Notes under the pieces: generated by a model | What the model was told of the DNA's origin: nothing | The model's database searches: none | Seen by the model: only the letters and a program-made list of their open reading frames with translations | Made by a program: the position numbers and the translations under genes | NCBI RefSeq assembly: GCF_009720865.1 | Contig: NZ_WNLA01000002.1 | Span: 62,001-126,000, forward strand | Direction: 5' to 3' | Length of the DNA stretch: 64,000 bases | Source: Pseudoduganella ginsengisoli | Lineage (GTDB): Bacteria; Pseudomonadota; Gammaproteobacteria; Burkholderiales; Burkholderiaceae_D | Shown here: one piece after another, positions 8,213 to 17,366 of the stretch | How positions within the stretch are numbered: position 1 is the stretch's first letter | Layout: each line of letters opens with the position of its first letter

Positions 8213-8239
8213 ACAACGAATACAGCGAATACAACGAAT
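8213..8239 (+). repeat. Three tandem 9-bp repeats (ACARCGAAT) before the antiporter start codon
   Basis: ACAACGAAT, ACAGCGAAT and ACAACGAAT follow one another without a gap and end 5 bases before the ATG at 8245. They occupy the place where a Shine-Dalgarno sequence would be expected, and none is visible. They may be leader elements or a slippage product. Confidence 0.6.
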
Positions 8240-8244
8240 TCAGA

Positions 8245-9876
8245 ATGGATGCAATTGAAACAGTCTTGGCCATGCTGCTGGCCGTGGTGGCCAGCGCTTA
8301 CCTGGTCCGCCTGCTGCCTGTCGGCGTACCGCTGCCGCTGGTGCAGATCGGCCTGGGCTTCCTGATTGCCGCCCTGTCAACGCACGGCATTGCGCTCGAT
8401 CCTGAATTCTTTTTCCTGCTGTTCCTGCCTCCGCTGCTGTTCCTCGATGGCTGGCGCATCCCCAAAACCGGGCTGTTACGCGACAAGGCCGTGATTCTGG
8501 AACTGGCGTTTGGCCTCGTCATCTTCACCGTAATCGGCGCCGGCTTGCTGATTCATTTGCTGATCCCCGCCATGCCGCTGGCTGTTGCGTTTGCGCTGGC
8601 CGCCATCGTGTCGCCCACGGACCCGATTGCCGTGTCCGCCATCGCGTCCCGCACGCCCATCCCCAAGCGCCTGATGCACATCCTCGAAGGCGAATCGTTG
8701 CTGAACGATGCCAGCGGCCTCGTATGCTTCCGCTTTGCCGTGCTGGCCGCAGTGACCGGCAAATTTTCGCTGACCTCCGCCACGCTGACATTCGTGTGGC
8801 TGGTGGTGGGCGGCATTTCCATGGGCGTCACCGTTACGGCCGCCATCACGTGGACCCAGCGCTGGCTGACGCGCCATTTTGGCGAACCGCCCGGATCCCC
8901 CATCCTCGTCAACTTGCTGATGCCGTTTGGCGCCTACCTGGCGGCGGAACACGTGCACGCTTCCGGCATCCTGGCTGCCGTCGCAGCCGGTGTCGCCATG
9001 AGCTACGTGGAATTGAGCGGCCACGCGCACGCCGCCACCCGCATCCAGCGCTCCGCCGTGTGGGATACCGTGCAGTTTTCGCTGAACGGCGTCATGTTCG
9101 TGCTGTTGGGCGAACAGTTGCCGCACATTTTGAAAGGCGCCAAAGCATCGCTGGAAGACGTCGGCCACGTGAATTCCTGGTGGCTGGTGCTGTATGCGTT
9201 TGCCATCAGCTTGGGCTTGATGGCGCTGCGCTTCATCTGGGTGTGGGCAACGCTACGCCTGACGCTGTATAAGAAAAGCCGCGCAGGGGAAGCCGCCGAA
9301 CGCCCGCACTGGCGCCTGCTGCTGGCCACGTCGCTGGCCGGCGTGCGGGGCGCCATCACACTGGCCGGCGTCATGACGCTGCCGCTGGTGCTGGACAATG
9401 GCCAGGAATTCCCGGCTCGCGATTTGACGATCTTCCTGGCCAGCGCCGTGATCCTGATTTCACTGGCAGTGGCCAGCATCGGCCTGCCCCGGCTGCTGAA
9501 CGGCATGGATTTCCCCGAAGAGCCGCACGAACAGCAGGAAGAAGACCGCGCCCGCGAAGTGGCGGCCAATGCCGCCATTGCCGCCATTGAACGGGCGCAG
9601 ATCGACCTGATGTCCACCAGCCTCGAACCCGACGTGTATCCGCAAGCAGCATCGCGCGTCATCGCACTGTACAAACACCGGCTGGTCGAATATGCGGAAC
9701 ACGATGAAGGCCGCCGCTACCGCAAGATGGACAATGCGGAAAAAGAATTGCGGATGGCGGCGCTGGCCGCCGAGCGCAAAGCCATTTACAACCTGGCCCG
9801 CCACGGCCACATTTCAGACGAGATTTCCCGCAAGCTGGTGCGCGAAGTCGACTTGTCTGAAGCCCGTTTCCGCTGA
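8245..9876 (+). CDS. Na+/H+ antiporter, CPA1 family (NhaP/YjcE type)
   Basis: A 543-residue protein: about 12 membrane segments up to residue ~415, then a soluble charged C-terminal tail of ~120 residues. Family hallmarks are SPTDPIAVSAIASR in the ion-binding region and EGESLLNDASGLV, both typical of bacterial CPA1 exchangers. It should export Na+ (or K+) in exchange for protons across the inner membrane. I use the ATG at 8245 (MDAIETV); the frame is open further up to a TTG at 8164, but that would overlap the TATAAT box. No Shine-Dalgarno site is visible. The gene is 5 bases upstream of a LytS-like kinase gene, so transporter and two-component system are probably one operon. Confidence 0.9.
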   Translation: MDAIETVLAMLLAVVASAYLVRLLPVGVPLPLVQIGLGFLIAALSTHGIALDPEFFFLLFLPPLLFLDGWRIPKTGLLRDKAVILELAFGLVIFTVIGAGLLIHLLIPAMPLAVAFALAAIVSPTDPIAVSAIASRTPIPKRLMHILEGESLLNDASGLVCFRFAVLAAVTGKFSLTSATLTFVWLVVGGISMGVTVTAAITWTQRWLTRHFGEPPGSPILVNLLMPFGAYLAAEHVHASGILAAVAAGVAMSYVELSGHAHAATRIQRSAVWDTVQFSLNGVMFVLLGEQLPHILKGAKASLEDVGHVNSWWLVLYAFAISLGLMALRFIWVWATLRLTLYKKSRAGEAAERPHWRLLLATSLAGVRGAITLAGVMTLPLVLDNGQEFPARDLTIFLASAVILISLAVASIGLPRLLNGMDFPEEPHEQQEEDRAREVAANAAIAAIERAQIDLMSTSLEPDVYPQAASRVIALYKHRLVEYAEHDEGRRYRKMDNAEKELRMAALAAERKAIYNLARHGHISDEISRKLVREVDLSEARFR

Positions 9877-9881
9877 CCGGC

Positions 9882-11000
9882 ATGAACAGCCGCCGCACCA
9901 CCTACACCGTGACGGCCGCCTGGGTGCTGTTCTGGGCGCTGATGATCATCACGGCCGTATTCGACATGGTGCGCGATGGCGAGTCCGGCTTATGGAAGCC
10001 CGTGCTGTGGGAAGGCTCGTCCGCACTGACCGCCACCACGCTGCTGGTCTTGCAGCGCCGCTACACACGGCGTTACGACCATTTGCTTGGCCAGCCACTG
10101 CGCTGGTTCGCGCGCCAGCTGCCGTGGGCGCTGGCGTACTGGACGCTGTTCGTGCCGATCGCCTTTTCCATCCGTCACGGCGTCTATGCGCTGGCGGGCG
10201 ACACGTATCAACATGCGGGCTGGCCGGAAACCTTCCTGTATGAAGACATCAAGATTTCCATCTTCTTCGGGATTTTCGTCGTGATCCAGTTTGGCTTGCT
10301 GTCTTACCGCGCGCTGATGGAAGAAAAAATCCGCGCCGAACAGGCAGCAACCCTGCTGCGCCAGGCGCAATTGCAGCAACTGACGCAGCAAATGCAGCCG
10401 CATTTCCTGTTCAATGCACTGAACACGATCTCGTCGCTGATCCATTCCGATGCGGACCGCGCCGACATGCTGCTGGTGCGCCTGTCCGACATGCTGCGTG
10501 CATCGCTGGACCACGGCGACCGCCAGCAGGCGCCGCTGGCGGAAGAACTCAAGCTGTTGCGGGGCTATGCGCAATTGATGGCCGAGCGCTTTGCCGACCG
10601 CGTGCAAATCGCGTGGCACGTCGATGACGCCGTGCTGGCATGCCAAGTGCCGCCCATGAGCATGCAGCCATTGCTGGAAAATGTGTTCAAGCACACGGTG
10701 GAAAAGCTGCGGCAGCCAGTCTGCATCACGGTTGCCGCGCTGCGCGATGAAGGCGAACTGGTGCTGCGCATCGAAGACAATTGCGGCCGGCTGGGTGCGG
10801 ACGCACGGCATGCGCCGGCGGCGCACGGCGCAGAACCGGCCGGCCAGGGGGCTCACGCGCAAGCGTCCGGCAGCGGCGTTGGCTTGCGCAACCTGCGAGC
10901 GCGCCTGTCCGCACTGCATGGCGACGCCGCTACGTTAAAACTGCTGCAACTGGAGCCCGCCGGCGTGCGGGCAGAGATGCGATTGCCATGCGTGTGCTGA
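9882..11000 (+). CDS. LytS/AlgZ-type sensor histidine kinase
   Basis: A 372-residue inner-membrane sensor kinase of the His_kinase (PF06580) family. About four hydrophobic segments lie within residues 10-145 with no large periplasmic domain. A short coiled linker (EEKIRAEQAATLLRQAQLQQ) follows, then the phospho-acceptor region QMQPHFLFNALN with His174. The ATPase domain has the N-box PLLENVFKH and a C-terminal glycine box SGVGLRNLRARL. An insertion of low-complexity residues (about 305-330) separates the two boxes. The gene follows the antiporter gene by 5 bases and overlaps its response regulator gene by 13 bases. The signal sensed is unknown; membrane-embedded sensing linked to ion status or cell envelope is an inference from context. 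Confidence 0.92.
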   Translation: MNSRRTTYTVTAAWVLFWALMIITAVFDMVRDGESGLWKPVLWEGSSALTATTLLVLQRRYTRRYDHLLGQPLRWFARQLPWALAYWTLFVPIAFSIRHGVYALAGDTYQHAGWPETFLYEDIKISIFFGIFVVIQFGLLSYRALMEEKIRAEQAATLLRQAQLQQLTQQMQPHFLFNALNTISSLIHSDADRADMLLVRLSDMLRASLDHGDRQQAPLAEELKLLRGYAQLMAERFADRVQIAWHVDDAVLACQVPPMSMQPLLENVFKHTVEKLRQPVCITVAALRDEGELVLRIEDNCGRLGADARHAPAAHGAEPAGQGAHAQASGSGVGLRNLRARLSALHGDAATLKLLQLEPAGVRAEMRLPCVC

Positions 11001-11707
11001 TCGTTGACGACGAACGTCCCGCACGGGACAAGCTGCGCCGCCTGCTGGTGCAGGAAACGGACATCACCGCCATCGAAGAAGCCCGCGACGGCGTGGAAGC
11101 ATTGCAGTTGGCCGTCGCCTTCGCGCCGGACGTGCTGTTCCTCGATATCCAGATGCCGGAAGTGGGCGGCTTCGACGTGGCCGCTTCGCTGCCCTCACCC
11201 GCACCGCTGGTGGTGTTTGTCACGGCCTTCGATGAATATGCCGTGCGCGCCTTCGATGCGTGCGCGGTCGATTACCTGCTGAAGCCCTACGACGCAGAAC
11301 GCTTGCAGCGCGCCGTGCAGCGGGTCCGTGAGCGCCTGTCCGCGCGCAGCGCGCAGCAGGCGCCCGCGCTGGCGGGACAGCCCGTCAGGCAATTGCTGGT
11401 CACGGAACGGGGCGTCACCCGCATCGTCCGGACCGACGACATCCGGTGGCTGGAGACGGCGGACAATTACGTGGCGCTGCACACGGCGTCCGGCAGCCCG
11501 CTGCTGCGGCAAACCTTGTCCGCGCTGCTGGACAGCCTGGGCTCCGCATTTATCCGCTGCCACCGCCGCGCCGCCGTGCGCATTGCGGCGGTGGAAAGCA
11601 TGGCAGTCGATGACAAGGGGGACGGCGAATTAATCCTGGCCGGCGGCATGCGCGCGCCTCTCAGCCGCCAGCACCGCGCGGCCGTCATGGCAGCCCTTGC
11701 CGGCTGA
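10988..11707 (+). CDS. LytTR-family response regulator
   Basis: A 239-residue DNA-binding response regulator. The receiver domain (1-120) has Asp7/Asp8 (LIVDDERPARDKL), the phospho-acceptor Asp53 in LFLDIQMPEVGG and the conserved lysine in LLKPYDAERL. A LytTR DNA-binding domain follows at about 130-237 (TDDIRWLETADNYVALHT, RCHRRAAVRI). It is the partner of the kinase gene that overlaps it by 13 bases. I start at the ATG at 10988; the long open frame upstream lies inside the kinase gene. LytTR proteins bind paired direct repeats about two helical turns apart. The paired palindromes at 8175-8206 are a candidate target for autoregulation of this operon. Confidence 0.93.
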   Translation: MRVLIVDDERPARDKLRRLLVQETDITAIEEARDGVEALQLAVAFAPDVLFLDIQMPEVGGFDVAASLPSPAPLVVFVTAFDEYAVRAFDACAVDYLLKPYDAERLQRAVQRVRERLSARSAQQAPALAGQPVRQLLVTERGVTRIVRTDDIRWLETADNYVALHTASGSPLLRQTLSALLDSLGSAFIRCHRRAAVRIAAVESMAVDDKGDGELILAGGMRAPLSRQHRAAVMAALAG

Positions 11708-11788
11708 GCACCCTGGCGACCGCGCACCGGATGCGGCACGGACCAGCGCTGCTTGCCGCTACGGCCCCTTAAAACCGCCTATTACTGC

Positions 11789-12361
11789 TTAATGCCGCGC
11801 CCCGCCCTGCAATTCCGCCAGCAAGGCTTCATTAAACGCCGGTAAATCGTCGGGTTTGCGGCTGGTCACCAGCTTGCCATCGACCACCACCTCCTGGTCA
11901 CGCCAGTGCGCCCCCGCATTGCGCAAGTCTTCCTGCAAGCTGGGCCAGCTGGTCAATTGCTTGTCTTTGGCAATACCGGCATCGATCAGCGTCCACGGGC
12001 CGTGGCAAATGGCGGCGATCGGCTTGTTTTCCCGCGCGAATTCGCGGATGAACGTAATCGCTTCCATGTTCAGCCGCAATTGGTCGGGGTTCGCGACACC
12101 ACCCGGCAACAGCAGCGCATCGAACTCCACCGGACGCGCGTCGCGCACGTCGAGTTCCACCTGGAATTTGTCACCCGGCTCGAAGTGGTTGAACCCCTGC
12201 ACTTCGTCGCCTTTCGGCTTGGGCGACACCAGCGTGACTTGCACGCCATGCTGTTCCAGGAATTCGCGGGGACTCGTGTATTCCACCTGTTCGACACCGT
12301 CCGTCATCAGCACGGCCACCCGTTTGCCACGCAGCGCCGCCTGGGCTGATTGCTGAGCCAT
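11789..12361 (-). CDS. DJ-1/PfpI family intracellular protease-like protein
   Basis: A 190-residue cytoplasmic protein of the PfpI (YhbO/PH1704-like) branch of the DJ-1 superfamily. Residues AAICHGPWTL contain the nucleophilic cysteine at 119, and the DGVEQVEYTSP block near residue 21 and LLLPGGVANPDQLR block are typical of this branch. Members are reported as glyoxalases, deglycases or general stress proteins. The start is the ATG at 12361, which has a near-perfect AAGGAGG site; a longer frame upstream overlaps the divergent acyltransferase gene and is not credible. It is probably monocistronic, with divergent transcription from the acyltransferase gene. Confidence 0.9.
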   Translation of the reverse strand: MAQQSAQAALRGKRVAVLMTDGVEQVEYTSPREFLEQHGVQVTLVSPKPKGDEVQGFNHFEPGDKFQVELDVRDARPVEFDALLLPGGVANPDQLRLNMEAITFIREFARENKPIAAICHGPWTLIDAGIAKDKQLTSWPSLQEDLRNAGAHWRDQEVVVDGKLVTSRKPDDLPAFNEALLAELQGGARH

Positions 12362-12552
12362 ATTGTCCTCCTTTGTGAAATGGGCACGCGACGATGGTAA
12401 GCAATGCAGGCGGACGGTGGCGCTAGCGTGCCTGCCGGCATCGCCATTCCCCGGCTCGCCCCTGCCCGCCCCCGCTTCGCCCCATTCCGCTCGCGGCAGC
12501 CCGCCCGGCCCGCTACGCTGCCGGTATTGCAACCCTGAACTGGATAACCACC

Positions 12553-13752
12553 ATGCACTCTTCACAGCAACGCCTGTATTTCCTGGACTGGATCCGCATC
12601 GCCGCCTTTTTCCTGCTGGTGCTGTATCACACGGGCATGTATTACGTGAACTGGGACTGGCACGTGAAAAGCCCGCACGCCAGCGACACCATCGAGGCTT
12701 TCATGATGCTGTCGTCGCCATGGCGCATGTCGCTGCTATTCCTCGTGTCCGGCGTGGCGGCCGCGTTCCTGCTGAACAAAGCCGGCGCAGGCGCGTTTGC
12801 CCGCCAGCGCAGTGTGCGCCTGCTGGTGCCACTGGTGTTCGGCATGCTTGTCATCGTGCCGCCGCAGCCGTACTTCGAAGTGGTGGAAAAAGTCGCCTAC
12901 CAGGGCAGCTACCTGGACTTTATGAAGCTATACGTCAACGCGTATCACGGTTTTTGCCGGGGTACCGATTGCCTGACCTTGCCGACCTGGAACCACCTGT
13001 GGTTCTTGCCTTACCTGTGGGTGTATTGCCTGTTGCTGGCCGCGCTGGCCGCCGTACTGGGACGGCCACGCTGGCAACAGCTGGGGACGTCCGTTGCCAA
13101 CGCTATGTCCGGTTGGAAATTGGTGGTATTGCCGGTCGCCATCCTGGCCATCGGCCGCCTGGCGCTGCTGAACAAATTTCCCCATACGAATAACCTGGTG
13201 TGGGACTGGCACAACCATGCCACGTATTTCCCCATCTTCATGCTGGGCGCGATGGTGGCGTTCCATGGCGCGCTGTGGCAGCGCATGGAAAACATCCGCT
13301 TTGGCGCGCTGGGCACGGCGCTGGGCGGCTGGGCGTTCCTGATGTCTTATTACGCCATTACCGACCAGATGCCGCCGGGCCAGATTGGGTTGTGGCAGGA
13401 TGCGCAGCGCGTGCTGTATGCGCTGGTGCAGTGGAGCGCCATCCTGGCCGTGTGCGGCTTCGGCCACCGCCACCTGCAATTCGACAGCGCGAAGCGGCGC
13501 TACCTGACGGAAGCCGTGTTCCCCGTCTATATCCTGCACCAGACCCTGATCATCGTGTTTTCCCAGCTCATCAAGCCGGCCCACCACGGTCCCGTGCTGG
13601 AAGCCGTGCTGCTGATCGTCATGACCTTGTCCGCCAGTTTCGGCATCTTTGAAGTAGTGCGGCGGATACCGCTGCTGCGCCCCCTGTTTGGACTGGGACG
13701 CGCGGCACGGCCAGTCCAGGCCGTGCCAGCGGCAACCCAGGCCGCGGCTTAA
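12553..13752 (+). CDS. Acyltransferase family 3 membrane protein (OpgC/MdoC-like)
   Basis: A 399-residue integral inner-membrane protein with about ten hydrophobic segments. The N-terminus reads RLYFLDWIRIAAFFLLVLYH, which contains the conserved Asp-x-x-Arg start of the acyltransferase-3 (PF01757) fold and a first-helix histidine. Members transfer acyl groups such as succinyl or acetyl to periplasmic glucans, polysaccharides or lipids. The segment MYYVNWDWHVKS and the length are closest to the glucan-modifying OpgC/MdoC type, but this is a weak assignment. No glucan synthesis genes are near. Its 3' end overlaps the convergent diguanylate cyclase gene by 4 bases. Confidence 0.85.
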   Translation: MHSSQQRLYFLDWIRIAAFFLLVLYHTGMYYVNWDWHVKSPHASDTIEAFMMLSSPWRMSLLFLVSGVAAAFLLNKAGAGAFARQRSVRLLVPLVFGMLVIVPPQPYFEVVEKVAYQGSYLDFMKLYVNAYHGFCRGTDCLTLPTWNHLWFLPYLWVYCLLLAALAAVLGRPRWQQLGTSVANAMSGWKLVVLPVAILAIGRLALLNKFPHTNNLVWDWHNHATYFPIFMLGAMVAFHGALWQRMENIRFGALGTALGGWAFLMSYYAITDQMPPGQIGLWQDAQRVLYALVQWSAILAVCGFGHRHLQFDSAKRRYLTEAVFPVYILHQTLIIVFSQLIKPAHHGPVLEAVLLIVMTLSASFGIFEVVRRIPLLRPLFGLGRAARPVQAVPAATQAAA

Positions 13753-14678
13753 TTGAGCAACTTGCGCGAGCGCTTGGCGCGGTACATTTCCGCGTCAGCC
13801 AGCGCAAATGCTTCGTGCAAATCGTAGCCCGGCTTGCGCATCGCCATGCCCGTCGAAGCCTTCACATCATGCAGCGCCATTTTCGCCTGCATGCGCTGCA
13901 ACAGTATTTGCGCATCGTAGTAATCGCATTCCACCAGCAGCATGGCAAATTCATCGCCGCCCAGCCGGGCAATGACGTCGGAACTGCGCGTCAGCGACGT
14001 CAATACCTGGGCGGCACGCACCAGCAGCGCGTCGCCCGCGCCATGGCCCTGCGTATCATTGGTGAGTTTGAGTTCATCGAGGTCGATCGACACGACGCAG
14101 GCCGGATGGCCATACCGGGCGCAGCGTTCTTCTTCGCGCGACAACAGCATGCTCCAGCCGCGCCGGTTGTACAGCCCCGTCAATTCGTCGCGGGTGGCTT
14201 CCAGTTCTGCCCGTTCAGCGCGGCGGCGCGCATCGGCGGCAGCCAGTTCCGCATTCAGCAGGCCGTTCAGCATTTCCACCATCAATTGCAGCATCGGCAG
14301 TTCCTTGACGATGTCGACCGGCTGCGGGCGGGGGTCGATGGCGCACAGTGTGCCGAACAGCGAGCCATCCGCGCGCATCAGCGGCAAGCCGACGTACGCG
14401 CCGATATCCTGTTGCCGGGCAATGGGCGCACTGGCGTATGCTTCCACCCGCCGCACATCGGGCGCCATATGCGGGCCCTGTCCCAGCATCATGCGGTAGC
14501 AAAACGAGTCGCTCCAGCGGAACACCTGGCCAGGCTTGACGCCGTAGCCGTGGTCGTCGGCTGACAGCACTATCCAGTCATCCCCTTCAGTCCGCGTCAC
14601 CATCCACAGTTGGAAACCCAGCCGTGCATGGAGGAATTCCATGCACGCCTTCGACGCGCTGGCGAAATCATTGATCAT
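13749..14678 (-). CDS. GAF-GGDEF diguanylate cyclase
   Basis: A 309-residue cytoplasmic enzyme that makes cyclic di-GMP from two GTP. A GAF sensor domain occupies about residues 5-145 (GAYVGLPLMRADGSLFGTLCAID). A short helical linker leads to the GGDEF domain (about 160-309), which starts with DELTGLYNRRGW. The active-site motif is an intact GGDEF at 240-244. RSSD at 231-234 lies five residues upstream, exactly where the RxxD product-inhibition (I) site sits. It should therefore be active and feedback-inhibited. The signal is unknown. There is no transmembrane segment and no EAL domain. A related GAF domain occurs in the gene at 17367. Confidence 0.93.
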   Translation of the reverse strand: MINDFASASKACMEFLHARLGFQLWMVTRTEGDDWIVLSADDHGYGVKPGQVFRWSDSFCYRMMLGQGPHMAPDVRRVEAYASAPIARQQDIGAYVGLPLMRADGSLFGTLCAIDPRPQPVDIVKELPMLQLMVEMLNGLLNAELAAADARRRAERAELEATRDELTGLYNRRGWSMLLSREEERCARYGHPACVVSIDLDELKLTNDTQGHGAGDALLVRAAQVLTSLTRSSDVIARLGGDEFAMLLVECDYYDAQILLQRMQAKMALHDVKASTGMAMRKPGYDLHEAFALADAEMYRAKRSRKLLN

Positions 14679-14764
14679 GACGGCTACCCTCCGGCAATCT
14701 TAATCAACGGGCGCCGGACATGCAGGCCGGCATCCACTGCTTAGTATTTCGTCATTATGCACCG

Positions 14765-17224
14765 CTATTTGACAAAAGTAAGCAGGTGTTTGGTTTCGCC
14801 CGGCAACAATGGCGTGGTTTTTCCTGCCACCCAGTCGGCGTGGCCTGCCAGGAAATAAGGCGACAGCGGATGCCCGCTCTGGCCGCCCGGCATGTTGAAA
14901 ATCGCCCGTTCTTCATGGCCCGGCGACACCACCATGCGCTCCGACTGGCCGAATTTCGGCGCAGCCACGCGCGGCATGTTGGAATCGCCCGGCATCGGAT
15001 CGGCTGGCGCCGACAGCCAAGGGCGCAGCGCCGGTACGGCATTGGCAATCGGGTGCACGATGTTTTGCTGGTTGCGCGCGCCCCACGTGGCGTCGGCCAG
15101 CTTCTTGCCATCCTTGGTCAATTCCGCCACGGCGCGGTCCAGCGCCGCCAATTGCAGCGCTTGCCAGCTTGCATATTGCTGCGGCAGCCAGCCTGCCGGC
15201 TGTTCGTCCAGCAGGCGCGCCACGACGGCAGGCCAGCGGGTCGATGCCGCCACCATATCGGATTTTTCATTGAGCTTGGCCAGTTCCACATTGGCGCCGC
15301 CATACAGGTTTTCATACAGCGACCACATGAAGGTGCGGGCAATCCGGTAGCCGACGGAATCCACGCTGGCCCGGCCGCTCCAGCTCTTTTCCAGCAGCGC
15401 GCGGGCTTCCTGGCGCGCGGGATGGCCGGCAACGGCTTGCGCGTCGAGCACCGCCAGCGCGCGGTCGCGCCACGTGCCCATGAAGATGGCGCGGTCATCC
15501 AGCGCCACGCTGTAGACGCCCTGCTCATCCGTTTTGGCGCCCAGCGCCGCCACGCTGTCGCGCACGTGGCGGGTACGCGCTCCCAGGTCAAACCCGCCAT
15601 CGCCCAGCAATTGCGCGCCAGCGCCCTGCAACTGGCGGCTGTTGGCGGTGCTGAGCTGGCCATTGGCCGGATTGCGCACTTGCGGGTAGCCGGCTGGCGC
15701 CAGCATGCCCTGCCAGCCTGCCTGTGCGGTGTCCGCCACCAGCGGGAAGGTCGATGCGATGCCGGGCTGCGCGCGTTTCGGCAGCGCGCCCGCAATGGTC
15801 CAGCCAATATTGCCTTTGTTATCCCCCGCGACAAAGTTTTGCGCGGGGATACCCATGGTGTTGGCAATGGACAGCGCTTCATCCAGCGTGTCTGCGCCCT
15901 CCAGCCGCATCGCGTTGAAATTCACGGCGCCCGGCGCGTGCGCCACCCAGTGCAGCGCATAGCGGCGCACATCCGGGCCCTTGCCGATTTCACGCACGGG
16001 GCCCAGCGACGTTTCCGTGACCTTGAACGGGTCCGCAGGCGCACCTTTCACGAGGATCGGTTCGTCATGGACCACGGCCTTTTCCCAGCCGCCCGGCGTG
16101 CGCACTTCGCCCGGGCGCGAAGCGTCCGTCTGCAGCGCCACCAGGTCCAGGTAATCGCCATAGCTGTTGGTATAGCCCCACGCCACATGGCCATTGCTGC
16201 CCACGATCATCATCGGCGTGCCCGGCAACGTCACGCCCACCACGCGGCGCGATTCGCCATGGTGCGGCACCATCAATACGGCGCGGTACCAGATGTGCGG
16301 CAGTTGCAAGCCCAGGTGCATGTCGTCGGACACGATGGCGCCGCCATCCTGGCTGCGGCTGCCCGCCACGGCCCAGTTATTGCTGCCCACCAGTCCAGCC
16401 GCCTCGCCGCTGCCGGCTTGCGCCACGCCATACAGTTCGCCGGCCGGCTGCGCGCCACGGAGCGCCAGCCGCTTCGAGTCGGCAGCGCCAGCCTTGCCCC
16501 ACCATGCAGGCGCCTGTGCCGGGAATGGCGCATTGGCAGGCGGGATGTCGTCCGCATCCAGCGGCGCATCCCATCTGGTCGATTCCGGCAACAGTACGGC
16601 CAATTGTTCCGCCGTCGTGTTCTCCCTGACCCAGCCGCGCGCCAGTTCGCGCGCTTCCTGCGCCCCCTGCAAATCAAAGAACATGGCCCAGCCGACCAGC
16701 AGTGAATCGGCCGCGGCCCAAGGCTTGGGCGCCATGCCCACCAGCCCATATTCAAACGGACGGGCGCCCAGGTTGTTCAAGCCGTCATTGACACCCGCGA
16801 CATAGCGGTCCAGCAGCGCTCTTTCAGCGGCAGGCATGGCGTCAACCGCTTGCTGGGCGCGGGCGCGGAAACGGTGCAGGCGGTGGTCCCTGTCCAGCGG
16901 CAGCGCTTTCGGGCCAAATAATTCCGATAATTCACCGGCCGCTGAACGGCGCAGCAAATCCATCTGGAAGTAGCGTTCTTGCGCATGCACGAAGCCGGTG
17001 GCATACGCGATATCAAGGCGGTTTTTACCGGTAATCGTGGGAACGCCCTGGCCATCGCGGGCTACCGTGACGTCGGCCGACAATCCCGGCACATTGCGCC
17101 GGCCGTCCAGCTGCGCCAGGCTGCCGCGCAGGAAGAACCAGATTGCCAGCGCCGCCAGGGCAACCAGCAGCAGCCCCCCCAGCACAATGCGTTTGATCCA
17201 CGTCCCCAGTCCCGCCTTTTGCAT
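14765..17224 (-). CDS. Penicillin acylase family protein (N-terminal nucleophile amidohydrolase)
   Basis: An 819-residue precursor with an N-terminal membrane helix (residues about 12-33), so it is exported or anchored on the periplasmic side. Members are cut autocatalytically into alpha and beta chains with the beta chain starting at a catalytic serine. Here GSNNWAVAGSRS places that serine at 281, after an alpha/spacer region of normal length. Conserved blocks include DGQGVPTITG, AQERYFQMDLLRR and SDDMHLGLQLPHIWY. Members hydrolyse amides of penicillin G, cephalosporin side chains or acyl-homoserine lactones. The start is the ATG at 17224 with a GAGG site; an ATG 15 bases further up has none. 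Substrate unknown. Confidence 0.92.
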   Translation of the reverse strand: MQKAGLGTWIKRIVLGGLLLVALAALAIWFFLRGSLAQLDGRRNVPGLSADVTVARDGQGVPTITGKNRLDIAYATGFVHAQERYFQMDLLRRSAAGELSELFGPKALPLDRDHRLHRFRARAQQAVDAMPAAERALLDRYVAGVNDGLNNLGARPFEYGLVGMAPKPWAAADSLLVGWAMFFDLQGAQEARELARGWVRENTTAEQLAVLLPESTRWDAPLDADDIPPANAPFPAQAPAWWGKAGAADSKRLALRGAQPAGELYGVAQAGSGEAAGLVGSNNWAVAGSRSQDGGAIVSDDMHLGLQLPHIWYRAVLMVPHHGESRRVVGVTLPGTPMMIVGSNGHVAWGYTNSYGDYLDLVALQTDASRPGEVRTPGGWEKAVVHDEPILVKGAPADPFKVTETSLGPVREIGKGPDVRRYALHWVAHAPGAVNFNAMRLEGADTLDEALSIANTMGIPAQNFVAGDNKGNIGWTIAGALPKRAQPGIASTFPLVADTAQAGWQGMLAPAGYPQVRNPANGQLSTANSRQLQGAGAQLLGDGGFDLGARTRHVRDSVAALGAKTDEQGVYSVALDDRAIFMGTWRDRALAVLDAQAVAGHPARQEARALLEKSWSGRASVDSVGYRIARTFMWSLYENLYGGANVELAKLNEKSDMVAASTRWPAVVARLLDEQPAGWLPQQYASWQALQLAALDRAVAELTKDGKKLADATWGARNQQNIVHPIANAVPALRPWLSAPADPMPGDSNMPRVAAPKFGQSERMVVSPGHEERAIFNMPGGQSGHPLSPYFLAGHADWVAGKTTPLLPGETKHLLTFVK

Positions 17225-17366
17225 ACCAGCCCTCGTCATTGCGAATTGATCTTGTTGAAGCGGGAATATTGCCAGAAGTCCAACGTGAACGGGGCCGCAA
17301 TTTTGTAACTTCAATTCGCCTCGCTTTCCTGCTACAGTGGCCACATCGCCACCGTTCCGCCCTGCC

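Noticed and set aside
14720..16705. Long plus-strand open frame (661 codons)
   Set aside because: It lies antisense to the penicillin-acylase gene, is rich in His, Arg and Gln, and shows no motif or ribosome site. It is a shadow of high-GC codon usage.
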